A DNA stretch of 64,000 bases from Rhineura floridana (Eukaryota; Chordata; Lepidosauria; Squamata; Rhineuridae): assembly GCF_030035675.1 (NCBI RefSeq), contig NC_084489.1, forward strand, positions 23,833,501 through 23,897,500. The letters are read 5' to 3'. Below, piece by piece: positions 1 through 12,100 of the stretch (position 1 is the stretch's first letter; every line of letters begins with the position of its first letter). Both the position numbers and the translations under genes were made by a program. The notes under the pieces are model-generated. The model did no database searches, had not been told where the DNA came from, and worked only from the letters and a program-made list of their open reading frames with translations.

Positions 1-224
1 TGCTTCCTAAAGATCTGAGATTTAGCTTACAAACTTTTTTTTAAAAAAAGAAATCTGTGAATGTCAGTCTACAACTGGTAGAGCTATTGTATTTATTTGG
101 ATTTCCCCCCAACAATTCTAAGTTCTTAGACAAATCGTTATCTCAGAGGATTTACAGAGAGTCTTCAATCGGTTATTCTAGAAATGAGCAAAGTCTCCTC
201 AGCTCAAACTGGGAAAGGAATGGC

Positions 225-300
225 AATTATTTTATTTATTTATTAGGTTTATATCCCACCCTTCCTCCCAGTAGGAGCACAGGGCGGCAACCATGGATTT
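225..300 (-). mobile_element. L2/CR1-type LINE, extreme 3' end
   Basis: The pattern tttatttatttattaggttt followed by atatcccacccttcctccc is the reverse of the common LINE end 'gggtgggatataaa...aataaataaa'. Only the last 75 bases remain. Confidence 0.6.
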
Positions 301-889
301 TTTAAAAAAGAAATACTTATATATCAGCTCATAATAATTGCAAACATGCAAATCCTTTCTGGGAGGCATGCATGCTCTCATGATGCCTCCTGGGAATGAT
401 GTTCCTGCCTTTTAGCAGGGGCAGATTTGCCTCACTTCTCCCCCTGCCTAAAAGAAACTTGAGTTGGTCTCTCCCGAAGGAGTTGGCAGACCATTGGAGC
501 AGGAGTGCCCAATGGGAGGGGACAATTTAGCCCTATATTTGAGGTGTTCTGCACCCTCATCCTTTTCAGGGGTAGCAAGAAGGGGTAATTTCCCCCCTAA
601 TCCATGGCTGGAAAACCAACACGGCGGGGGCTTGTGTGCCCAGGGGTGTGGAGAGATGCTTCCTTCCCACATGTCGATATCACTCCATCTGCCTGTACAT
701 ATAGACTGGCGTCATTGAGCCCTTTCTTATACATTTGTTATATGTAAATAAATATAACCTTTTCTCCACTATTAGTGTGTCTCAAGTATTCTTTCAGGGT
801 GTGCTGGCAACTGAGTTGAGGATGAGGAAAGGTAGCCTGTTCCTCGAGAACCCTTTCCTTTTATGGCCTCCCATTGTTAGATATATTTG

Positions 890-1035
890 ACCTTTGACCA
901 GTTGACCTTTGTTTTTATTGTATTTTTAATGTTTTTTATTCTATGGTGGTGGTTGTTTTTAACATGTTGTAAACTGCTTTGATGTTTTTCACAAAGTAGC
1001 AGCATACAAATATTTTTATAAACAAATAAATAATG
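890..1035 (+). mobile_element. L2/CR1-type LINE 3' end
   Basis: The T-rich stretch leads to gttgtaaactgctttgatg, a variant of the 'gtaaaccgctttgag' LINE end, then an aaacaaataaataa tail. No coding part is left. Confidence 0.55.
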
Positions 1036-1402
1036 TTTTTCGAGAAAGGGTTGGTTGCTTTTACCATAACAAACTGAGTTTTGAAATTTTGCATTGCACG
1101 AGCAAAGAGACTAAAACTTCAACAAAAATTATTTTAAAAAAGGAAAAATAGAAAGGAGACAGCAATATGATTTATCTGTACAAACATTGAGTAAATTTAT
1201 TCACTATCAAAATGACAAAATACAAGATGCAATTCTGCCACATGCTGTGTTAGGAATAATTTGAGTAAAATAATTCTGTTAGCATCTCTCTCTTTTTCTC
1301 TCTCTCTCCTTCTCTTTTTCTCTTCCTCCTCTTTGTAGCTCTTCCTTTCTCTCCTCCCCTCCTGCTTTTTCCTATTTTATGAAGAATGTGAAAGGGCTAA
1401 TT

Positions 1403-1919
1403 CAGGAGTCACCAACCTTTTTTGACCAGAGGGCACATTTGAAATTTTGAGAGAATGCAAGGGACACCAGCCACAAAATGGCTGCAAAATGGGGGCATAG
1501 CATAATACAAAATTAGAGAGTGGTCATGGTGAAGCTTTTCCCATAATTGTATTTCCAGACTAGAAAAGGCTGTACCTGTTGAATTTCTACCTGCCATACA
1601 GCTGTTATAGGCACAAGAACCCTGTTTTCCCCCAGTGCCAACCCTAGGCAGCCAAACAACTCACTTGTCAATCACAGCTCTGACTATACTCATTGGCTAA
1701 TAACACAGGCAGTAGCAGTCAGGCTGGCTCATTTCACATAAAACGCTTAAAAGGGAACCTGCACATTTTGCTCCATAACTTTCTTTCTAGGAAGTCTAGA
1801 GACTTGCTTTTTTGCTAAAAAAAAAGAAGCAAGCTCAAATTCTGGACTAATTCTGGGGGTGCTATTGAAGGCCTTCGCAGGCACCATGGCACCTATAGGT
1901 GATGGGTTGGCCACCCCTG
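1403..1919. mobile_element. hAT-like non-autonomous DNA transposon with exact 8-bp target duplication
   Basis: The element starts CAGGAGTCACCAACC and ends GGTTGGCCACCCCTG, an inverted repeat of about 15 bp with three mismatches and the CAG...CTG ends typical of hAT. It is flanked by exact copies of ggctaatt at 1395-1402 and 1920-1927. It is 517 bp and codes for nothing I can recognise. Confidence 0.85.
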
Positions 1920-2230
1920 GGCTAATTAAATGACTTGGTGATTAAGTATATCCTTCTATATTATCCCATTATTGAATATGATTGAATAAATTATATTATA
2001 TTTATTCATGTTCACAGTGCTGGTTTTTGACCGTAATAAATGATTGATTGATTGATGTTCACCACTTTGCTATTTACTACTGTTATAAGACATCCAATAT
2101 GACAATTATGGTATAGTGACTTGTAAATAAATAACTAAAAAGAATAGGAAACCAAGAAAGGAAGAGAGACTGGGATAACTATGAATGCATTTTGTGTGGA
2201 ATGCCTGTGGACTGTGTTCAGATCTGGTAC

Positions 2231-2425
2231 TCAAAACACAGGAAGCTGCCTTATACTGAGTCCGATCATGGGTCCATCTAGTTCCATGCTTTCTGCACTG
2301 CCTGGGACTAGCTTTCCATGGCTTCAGGCAGAGGTTGCTCCCAGCCCTACCTGGAGAGGACAGAAATTGAACCTGGGACCGTCTGCATTCAAAACAGATG
2401 TTCTACCACTGTGCCATGGCTCCTA
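2231..2425 (-). mobile_element. tRNA-derived squamate SINE, reverse orientation
   Basis: It opens with aggaagctgccttatactga, the reverse of the SINE end seen near 17985 and 47900. It ends near a degraded reverse tRNA-like head (ttctaccactgtgccatgg), with a B-box-like 'gaacctgggaccgtctgca' in between. Confidence 0.75.
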
Positions 2426-2770
2426 CATCACAGTCCTTGCTGGGCTCAGAATTCTTTAATTTTAAAAGTGTCTGTCCTTTGCACCAGGCTTCAGTTGGTG
2501 GATCTTGGAATCCTATTTTTTTTTTAAAAAAGAGTACATCCCACAGGCCTGCGGTCTGCCCTGCCAGCTAGTTTAGCATTATGCACAAATATAATCACAT
2601 GATACTGCTAGAACTCCCATGGGCACATTGACTTCTGTCATCTACAAGAGGTTCCATATTCACTTCAAGGAAGGGAGAAGCGTCACAGGGAGAAAAAGAA
2701 GTGTGCACAGAGGTGCTCCCTCTTTTGAAGGGAAAGAGACATCTTACATGAGAGTTTCATGTGTGCATCT

Positions 2771-2787
2771 GTGTGTGTGTGTGTGTG
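2771..2787 (+). repeat. (GT)n microsatellite
   Basis: An uninterrupted run of GT dinucleotides, with a related CA stretch nearby at 2816-2825 on the same strand. Confidence 0.9.
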
Positions 2788-3121
2788 GTTCTTTGAATCA
2801 GTGCTGCAACCCCTCACACACACATACGCACCACCTTCTATCCTGTTACAAAAGATTCCCCAACCCTCTGGGAGCAAATTTGGGAAAGCAATGAGGACGG
2901 CAGGGGGAAGGATGAATATGAAAAAATTGCCCTTCAAAACATCCCTATCAATGGAGGGGTATAACCCATGCCTTCTTTCATAGATTTATATTCTGCCTAA
3001 ATTGTATTAACCAGGTGAAATAATGAAAATCGCCTTTCTTTATAAGGCAATCTAACATTATCATCATGATAAGACAGCATTTCTATAAATGATTATAAAT
3101 GCAAGAAAAAATTATACGTAC

Positions 3122-3157
3122 CTGGGGGCCTTGATGGCCTCTTTGACCTTGACGTCC
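3122..3157 (-). CDS. COL6A5: COL6A5-like collagen exon, 36 bp; last exon seen before the left edge
   Basis: Four triplets, GRQ GQR GHQ GPQ, lie between acceptor 'cttgttatag' and donor 'gtacgtat'. A GC-rich hAT-like insertion begins about 80 bp upstream of its acceptor (3238). The rest of the triple helix and the C-terminal domains must lie to the left of the window. Confidence 0.85.
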
Positions 3158-6100
3158 CTATAACAAGATAATTATAAGTGAAATATATATTGCCATCATT
3201 TAGACCTCATGTTAACCAGTGCATGTTTTACTTGGAACAGGGCCAGCTCCAGGCATGCAGGGGCCCTTGGGCATCAGCTTGGCCTGGCCCCCCAGTGGGT
3301 AGGTGGGTGTGCACATGCGCACATATGCACGTGCGCATGGCTCCCCCGCATGCCCCCCCACAGCCCCCTACCTGTCTAGTCTTTACCATTGCCCTTAATG
3401 AAGATGGCGGCCGCAGTTTCCCTAAGGGGAATGAAGCCTCTGGTGCCATCTTTGTTGATGGCACACGTGCATGCTACACACGCACATCTCTGCCATCAAC
3501 TAAGATGGCGGCAGCGGCTTCAGTACCTTAGGGAAGCTGCAGCTGCCATCTTCATTAAGGGCAATGCTAGAAAGCTGGCTGACAGGTGAGTGGGGGGCGT
3601 GGATCGCGGAAGGGGAGCGGAGGGCCCCTCAGGGGCCCCTCAGGGGCTCCTGTAGCCCCGGGGCCCTCAGGCCAGTGCCCAACCTGGCCGTCCTTTAGAA
3701 CCGGCCCTGACTTGAAAGTAACTACCATCAAGTTCAACAGGGCTTACTCTCATGGAGATGTGCAGAGGATTATGGCTTCCCTATGGTCTTTCAAATAAAA
3801 CCCCTGACAGCACAATCCTGTTCATTTATTTTTTTCATCAAATACCAAGAAACCTGTTGGGGTTCTGAGCCAATGCTTAGAAACAGTAATGGGCTGGATG
3901 AGTACTAACAAACTGAGGCTTAATTTTTTAAAAATAGATGTGCTCCTTGTCAGAAGAGAAATGAACTCTCAAATAGGGATTCGACCTATTTTGGATGGAG
4001 TTGCATTCACATTTAAAAAATCACTTTCACAGTTTAGGGCTGCTTCTGGAATTGGCTTTAAATTTGGATGAGGAGGTAGCAGTGGTGGCCAGGAGTTTAT
4101 GCCCAGTTTATGATCACCAGCCGACTGTGCCCATTCCTTAGGAAGCCATCTCTGCTTAGAATAACATATGCCTTAGTTACATCAAGATTAGATTAGTGCA
4201 ATGTGCTCTATATGGGCTAACTTTGAAAAGTCTTCAGAAACTGCAGTTGGCCCAACATGCAACAGCAATTATGTTGGTGGATGCACACCCACTGGACCAT
4301 GTCACACCTCTCCTGCAGTGTCTGCACAGGTCACCAATTTGTTTCTGGGTACAATTCAAAGCAAGAAGATAAGAACATAAGAAGAGCCTGCTGGGTCAGC
4401 CCAGTGACCCATCTTTTCCAGCATCCTGTTTTCACACGGGCCAACCAGATGCTTATGGAAAGCCTGAAAGCAAGACCTGAGTGCAAGAGCACTCTCACCC
4501 AAGTGTTGGTGATTGCATTAAAACCCTAAGTGGCTTGGATCCAGGATACTTAAGGGTCACCACCTACCATCCCAACCTGCCTGCTCTCTTAGATCAGAAG
4601 GAGACGTCCTTCTCTGTGTCTCAGGCATAGCTGATGGTGACAAGAAATAGAACCTTCTCTATGCCTGCAGCAACATTTTAGAACACATTATTCAGAGAAT
4701 CATGTATGGACTTCTCTTCTGATGTACAACTATACACACAAAGGCCTCCTCCCTACAGATGTTTGCATCGTACATGCAGACATCAGGGGAGGAGCATGGA
4801 GCATCGTGATGGGGCTACTTGGACCTGCCTTGCTCCCATGTTATTCAACATGGGTGTGAAGAACCCCAGAATAGAGCTGTTAATAGTAAATCATGCCTAC
4901 TTGTGATTGCATTTATACATCCCAAGGACAAGTCTATCAACAGTGCCTTCACTATACTGTTTTAGCCACCTGCTAAAAACCTTACTGTTTCAGCTGGCCT
5001 ATCCAGACAATTTGTTTGCTTGTTTCTTAGTCTTCTGTCCTGCCCTTCCTCCCAGACAAAACACTACAAACATCTTAAAACATCTCAAAAATAAACCCTC
5101 TTACAAACATCTTTAAAAGCAATTATTTGGTTACATTTCTTTTTAATTTTTTTAATGTTTTTGATTAACTTAATTGTTTTAAGATGTTTTAATAAGTTTT
5201 ATTTCCTCTTTAATTATATTGTGTTATCACAGATTTGTTGCTGCCCTGGGACAAAGCTGGCTTTGAGTGCTTATCTTGACTAAGGTTTGAGGAATGTGAC
5301 CCTGTCTCATTTCTTGATAGTGATAACTTTTCCATTAATAAATTCTCAAAATCCTAAGAGATATTGATGTGATGTAACTTGATATTGGTTGACCTTGGCT
5401 GACATATTTATCAGTTATAAGTCATGAATCATGTGTGGACCTCTCTTCTGGCAAGATGGCTTACTAGTGTTCTTGGAAGTGCATTTTGTTTTAAATTGCT
5501 GGCCATAGGCAAGGCCAGATAAAATATTATCAAAGTGCAGAAATAATTTTGGAGGGCACGTACAGTATGAACTCTCTTCCTCTATACAATATATTGATGG
5601 ATAATGGATGACAGTAAGTTTATTGAGAGATCCATATGTTCTACCTCTGCATTTTACAGAGCAACCCAATTCCCAATGTATACCCATTGGGTAAAATTCA
5701 GATTGCTTCTAAATTCCTGTGCACTGAAACAGCACAATACTATAAGCCTTTGCTCATACAAATTTCCAGTGCAAAGATGCCACCACAAAAAAAAATGTTC
5801 TGCTTGTTGTAGCCATCAGCCTGATATTAGCATGCTGAGTCATCTGGACCAGGGTAGTTTGTCATAGATCAATTCCTAATACTGCAAATGGCTAGAATTT
5901 AGAACTAATAGTCCAACTACCTTGCCAGTCTCAGAACATGGGAAGGTTTGGAAGATGGGAAAGTTCATAGACAGGGAGCATTCAACTGAGTTTAACTGAG
6001 GGGTGGGCAAGTTTTACAACCTGAGGGCCCCATTCCCATCTAGGCAACCTTCTAGGGGATACATGCCAATGAATGCAAATTTAACCTGTGTACAGTTGGC

Positions 6101-9100
6101 TAGTTTCTACACACACTTGTCTCTCTATCCTCCATCCAGGAAAGCAAGAGGTATTATCAGAGTTCAAGGACACATTCTAGTCAACGCACAAACACTCAAG
6201 GAAGGTGGGGTTGGTGAGGAGTGTCATTGAGTAGAGAGTGTGGCCTAGAAAGTGTCCCAAGAGCCAGATGGAAAGGCCTGGAGGCTGCATGTGGACATCA
6301 GGCCTGGGGTTCGCCACCCCAGCATGAACTTTTAACAAAGGAAGTTTGAATTGAGCTCAGAAGCAAACTGGGAGCAAAGGAAGCTCTCATAAGACAAGTT
6401 AATATGTTTTGCACATCTGGCATCAATTAACAATTGTGCAGCCATATGTTGAACCACCTGAAGCTCCTGAATGACGCATCCAGTAGAATGAATCTCAGTC
6501 ATTGTGGAGAACTTACGAAGGCATGAATACAACCCAACAGAAGGTGCATCCTATTTAAATCAGTGGCTAAACTCTCACAGATTTTAGTGGAGATGGATTC
6601 ACCGGAACTCTTTTGACCATAGCTCTCTGCCTGAAAACATTTCCCAGAATTGGGTGGCAATGATTTAAAGAGATTATTTTTTCACATGCGGTGAAAGTTT
6701 CATGCAATTATAATTCAAATATTTTCAAAGAGATTTTTATTTGTGGAAGGTAAAGGTTAGGGTTCTCTGCCTGATGTTGGGAGTAGACCCAGAGATTGGA
6801 ATCTCACACAGTTGGTGTCTGCCTTGAATTACCGCCATGAAGTTCTTTCACAGAGAAAGCAATGCCAGTGTATTCTTTCTCAATTTCTTACTCTGGATCC
6901 TTTTGAGCCAGGAAATCCTGGGTGGCCTCTTGGTCCCCTCTCACCCTGGAGAAAAAAACATTTGCATTTGAATTTAAATTAAATTAAAAGTGCATTAAGA
7001 ACATAAGAAGAGCCCTGTGGATCAGGCCCACGTAGTCCAGCATTCAGTTTTCACATTGGCTATCCAGAAGCCTATGGGAGCCCTTGTGGGGAAAAATTTA
7101 TTTTCTCAAACTCACAACCTGTTGTCCCATTAATATCCAAATGTTGGTAAACAGAAAACAATGTTTATTGTTATATTATTTAAGCTGCATGCAGAAACCA
7201 CTTTCTGTTTACAGAAATTAGAAACAGAAGCTTTGCGCATGATCACAATGCAACACTGGTCCCAACTACTGGCACATTTTAGAAAAGAAAAAGGTTTAAT
7301 CAGCAGAAATGGTTATAGCAACTATCCAACAGTCATTCCGGTCCATCAGAGACTCTGTCATCCTTGAGGGGCAACAGTGCAGGCAAGAGGCCACTAGCTA
7401 AGGTGGTTAGCTGGGGTTGGTCTGGAGTGGGGTTGTTTCAGGACCCTGGACAGTACTGGAAGTACCGGCCTGGATGCTCTTGGCATGTATTTGCAAACAT
7501 TTCTAGAACACTAACATTAAGAACAAATGTCATGGCAGTGAACAACATGAAAATCAATAATAAAATTACATGCATAAAGCAAGGATAAAATACATTAGAG
7601 ATCAGATTATTTTTATAGCCTGGCATGAGTTCAAGACTGTGTCTAGCAATCCTGCAGCTAAGGTAAGAGGAAGCTAAAAACATTTCTGTTTACCCAGGTA
7701 TTTGATGACTGAAAAACAGTGTTCCTGGCAATCACTGGTTAAGAAAAGGGGTTTTACCTGTTTTTAAGAATACTTTTTAAATGTTTTATTATTGATATGT
7801 TTGCTGCCTTGGGATATAAATTGAAATATCATAATTATAATTGTATATGGCAAGATGACTATATGTGCCTAGGGTGGTAGTGGTGATTGTTTTTAACACA
7901 TAGGGCAGTGTAATCCAGCAGTAAGTTCCACTGTAATCAATTGAATTTACTCCCAAATAAAGTATATTTAGAGTACAATCATAAACCAACTTACCTGAGA
8001 ATACCATTGAATTTAATGGGACATACTTTGGAATAGACATATATAGAATTGCATGTTAAGACTGATTTGGTGCCATGTACTATTCTACAATCAGAAAAGG
8101 TGGAAAAGGGGATTGTGGATTTTTGTAAAGTATTAAGAGTGTTGTTCACTGAAAATCCTGCCACCCTCAGGGTCACTCCCTAGTTGGTGCAGGCCTATCC
8201 CCAATTCAGCTTGCAAGAAAGTCTCTTTCCTTCCTGAAGACCCAGTTCATTTCTGCTAGCCAATGCTCATGATGTTTCTGGTTGTGGTAACTACTGCTGC
8301 TGTTGCTGTTATTTACAAAGGATGACAAGATGGGTCCATAGCCTAAGAGACTTATAATCTAGAAACTGACACAAGGAAGTCAACAAAGAAAGAAAAATGG
8401 AGGCAGGAGTAAAGAGGGGAAGAATACACAATTACATTGTGCATAAGCAGTGGTCAGGAATCTGTGACCCTCCAGATTCTGTGGGACTTTTTCTGTAGGG
8501 CCACAGGTTCTCCATTGCTGTGCCAAAGGCTGCACAGAAAAGGTGAGTTTTGAGGAGGGTTTTGGAGTAAGAGAGGAGACATCATGGAGGCATTCTGGTT
8601 CTCCAGGCATAAGAAACAGTAGGGAAGAAAGGAATGGAACTCTTAGGGAAACAGAAGATCTTTAAACATCTGTAGTAAAACTGGATGACGGAAGGTCACA
8701 AGGAGGGATGTGTCAGAATGTAAGAGCAGAAATATAAAGGAAGGCGTTTTCTCCCTCCTTATGGCTTATGTTCCTCCTTATGGAAAACAAACTGTCTGAA
8801 TAAGCTGCTGTGATGCACACATTTGAAGCATTTTTCAATATGAATTGAGTGACATCATAGAGATTGTGGCTTCTGCCCATGACAATAAACTCTGATAACC
8901 TGTTTGCCTTGAACAGGGAGAGGAGTGATTGCCAGAGCCATACTAGTCATGCACACAGGCATTTATTTCTATGGAAGTTGCTTTTCATAGAGAGATGGTA
9001 AAGAAACATAGCACATAAGATAGCAGTTTACCTCTCTTCCTCTTTCCCCTTCTAAACCCCTTGGTCCAGCTATGTCATTGTCTAGTCCCGCAGTACCCTA

Positions 9101-12100
9101 GATGAAAAGTAAATAAGCGTTAATTTTGTGTATTTACTTGTTTACTTATTTAGCAAGAGTTATATACTGGTCAGTGGAGTATATACTGCTCATTTTTAAG
9201 TGATGAATGATCAAAAGTAGTTAATAAATTAGTATACTATTCTAGTTCAATCCCATTATGCACCAGTGTAAGCTGTCTACAAATCAATCTTTTGTTACAT
9301 ACACAAGCGGGAAATCTCCAGCTCACAGGCCTAATTAGGTCCACCATTTTTGGCCAAGCCACGCCCTCTGCCTTGCACCTGATGATGTCATATACGATGT
9401 TACATGTGCAGCATGTAAAGACTAGGCTAAGTCAAACAGGGTTTGTGGGCACTGCTGATCAGCTGATTGTGAGACCTTGTGGAGCACTTTGAAAGGCACT
9501 TTGTGGGCTGTACAAATGGTTTGATTTCAAACAGTGCGGGCAAAAAGGGGTCACCTGACATCATTGTGATGTCAGGTGATTGGTAGGTGGCAGGTGCCAC
9601 TCATCTGTCAGATTTGGTCTGCAGGGTGGGGGAGATGGCGTGGTGGAAAGCTTATTCCAAACATTTTGATTGATATGGCTGATCTATAAGTCTATAGATC
9701 AACTATATTCATCAAACTGACTGTAATAAGGTTTCCCCTTGCCATCAAAACATTCATAAAATTCGAGTGAATAACTCCTGATTCCCATACGCAGGGATTA
9801 AAAGGGGTAAAAGAGGAGCCTAAACTATTATTAGCAATGACTCACTCATTCTAGTTTGCTGGAGACAGTATCAGCAGGGCTTGAGTGAAAAGGAGAAAAG
9901 TAGTGGCCCTTGACGGAATCCACAAGCCCCATCCCCTAAGTCCCTGTTAGTGAAATCATGCTCTCATAGCCTTCTAAAAACAAGGGGCACCACAACAGCT
10001 AAATGGGCCAGCTTCCTGCCCCTATAATTCAAGCACTGAATATGGAAATGAAATGTGCAGAAATTAAGACAGTAAGCACCATACCATTCTCTTGCCTTTT
10101 GCCTCTGAGGGAAAAAAAACTTACAGGATCTCCTTGGAAGCCCTTCTCACCACGCTCACCAGGGAGTCCCCTTGGTCCTGGGCTGCCCTTTAAAGAATAA
10201 AACGTGTATGAGAGCTTTAGAACAAGAAGATATTATAAACTCTACAGTGTGTGTGGCTGATGTGTTTGGCATCAAATAGGTTCAAGCGGATCTGGTTGTT
10301 CTTTTGCTTCTGATTTAGGCACGAGCCTGATGTAAAGTTTCCATGGTTACAAGATCAGAAGCAGTCCCCAGGCCCCAGGGAGGTCTGTCTGGCATCTATG
10401 TTGAAGCCAGACAAAGACTATTTTATTCACCCAAGCACTTTATCAGAGAGTTTTCCCTCTCTTGATTATTGGTTGTGCTTGTGCCATTTGCTGTCCAGGT
10501 TTGATTGCTGTTGCTGTTTATAGTAAGGTAAAATGTTATTTCGGTCACAGATCAGCACATACATATCATAAATAAATCAAAACCATGTAAAATACATAAA
10601 ATGAAGATTGAATAGGAGATTACAGTCAGCATACAGGATTCCTATATAATATCATTTGTCATTTTCCAGCATACAACGGCAGCAGCACAGAAACGAGCCA
10701 CTTTTGCTGTAACCTGTATCTGCCGATAAATGCACTAAGTGAAAAACATTGGATTTACCCAGAATGCACTGCAAAATTGGCATAATAAAAGAGTAATGAG
10801 AATCCCTATGAAAAGAATAGTACAATAAAACGTGACCCACAATTTCCACTTCTGCCATTTCACATGTAAATTACATTCAGCTCCGTGCCTTACCTGGGGA
10901 AGGAGGCACGGTGAGATCACTATCCGGATGTACAGCTAACTTTTTCTTAAGTATTATTCCCTTCTGTTACTATCTGATTTTTTAAAAAAATCACACAACT
11001 TTGGGTGGTATTCAATACTAGTCCTACTCAGAGTAGACCTATTGGAGTTAATAGACTCAGCTAACAGGTTGATTAATTTCAATGGGTCTGCTCTGAGTAG
11101 GACTTAGTTGAAGACAACCCTTTGCTTAAAGGAACTACACAGTCAACCCCTCCACTTAAACGCTTTAGAACTTCAGTTACTGAAGTTTACAAAAGAATTG
11201 TTATTGACATTACTGTAACCATGGCTTTATTTCTGCAGTGCTTACAGCACAATCCTATGCACATCTACTCCAAAGTAATTGCCATTGATTTGGGCAGGAC
11301 TTACTCCCAGGTAACTGTGTGTAGGACTGCAGCTTTAAAGCAATGTGACTGCCACTTTCCCACAGTCACCCCCACAACAGTCCAAAAAAAGAGCTACAAC
11401 ATCCATCCATAAGGTTAGTGTAGATTGTAAGCTTACCTTGATTTACTTCACTTATAGCCCAGCTATTGGCTGTCTAATGTAAAGTTATGTTAAACAGACA
11501 CATTAAAACAGTAAAGGTATGATCAACATTTCCTTGATTTTTTTTTTTAAAAAAGCAACAAAAACTAGATGCTACACCAAACTAGCATTGCCAGCTCTCC
11601 AGAGTTTCCCAGAGACTCTGTTTGGGGGTCCTCCCCCGTCTCTGGGGGATTCATCTCCAAGCAAGTGAGAGGTTGTCATGCAAGAGGTGGTGGCAAGCAA
11701 GCCCAGGCCTCCCCAAAGATTGAGCAGGGGGGAGGCCTGTAAGTGCCCAATGTGGGGCACTAACAAAAGAAAGTGGTTAGTGGTGGGGGGGGAATAAGAA
11801 GGATAGTGCCTGGGAGAATGAGTGGGCTGGGGGTGAGTGGGGTTGGGGTAGGAAGGTGCCTGGGGGAGTGGGTGCGGTAGAGTAGGGTGGGCAGGAAGGT
11901 GCCTGGGGAGTGACACCACTAGGGCCCACCCCTGAAATCTCAGGGTTAGGGATGCTTCTGACCTGGCAACCCTATCCCAAACTCCCTTAGTTAATTTATT
12001 ATTTTATTTATTTATTAAATTTATACCCCGCCTTATAGCCAAAAGGCCCTCAAGGGCTAAATGTCTACTGGAATAAAGAGGCTGTGGCTTACTTTCTAAA

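Larger units (their letters stand above)
1..3121. other. COL6A5-like intron, left edge
   Basis: Apart from the repeats listed I see no Gly-X-Y exon here on the minus strand. A C/T-rich tract lies at about 1278-1345. The next collagen exon must be further left or is too short to see. Confidence 0.5.

Noticed and set aside
2181-2527. Open frames around 2.2-2.5 kb
   Set aside because: They are the reversed tRNA-derived SINE.
3178-3800. Several overlapping open frames in the GC-rich block
   Set aside because: They fall inside the hAT-like element and reflect its high GC content, not genes.
9900-9985. Acceptor-like tract followed by GGACTTAGGGGATGG on the minus strand, resembling a collagen exon start
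   Set aside because: The Gly-X-Y pattern is lost after two triplets and no donor follows in phase.
11572-11919. 115-codon Pro/His-rich minus-strand frame
   Set aside because: Low-complexity composition (Pro, His, Ser), no domain, no splice or family support.
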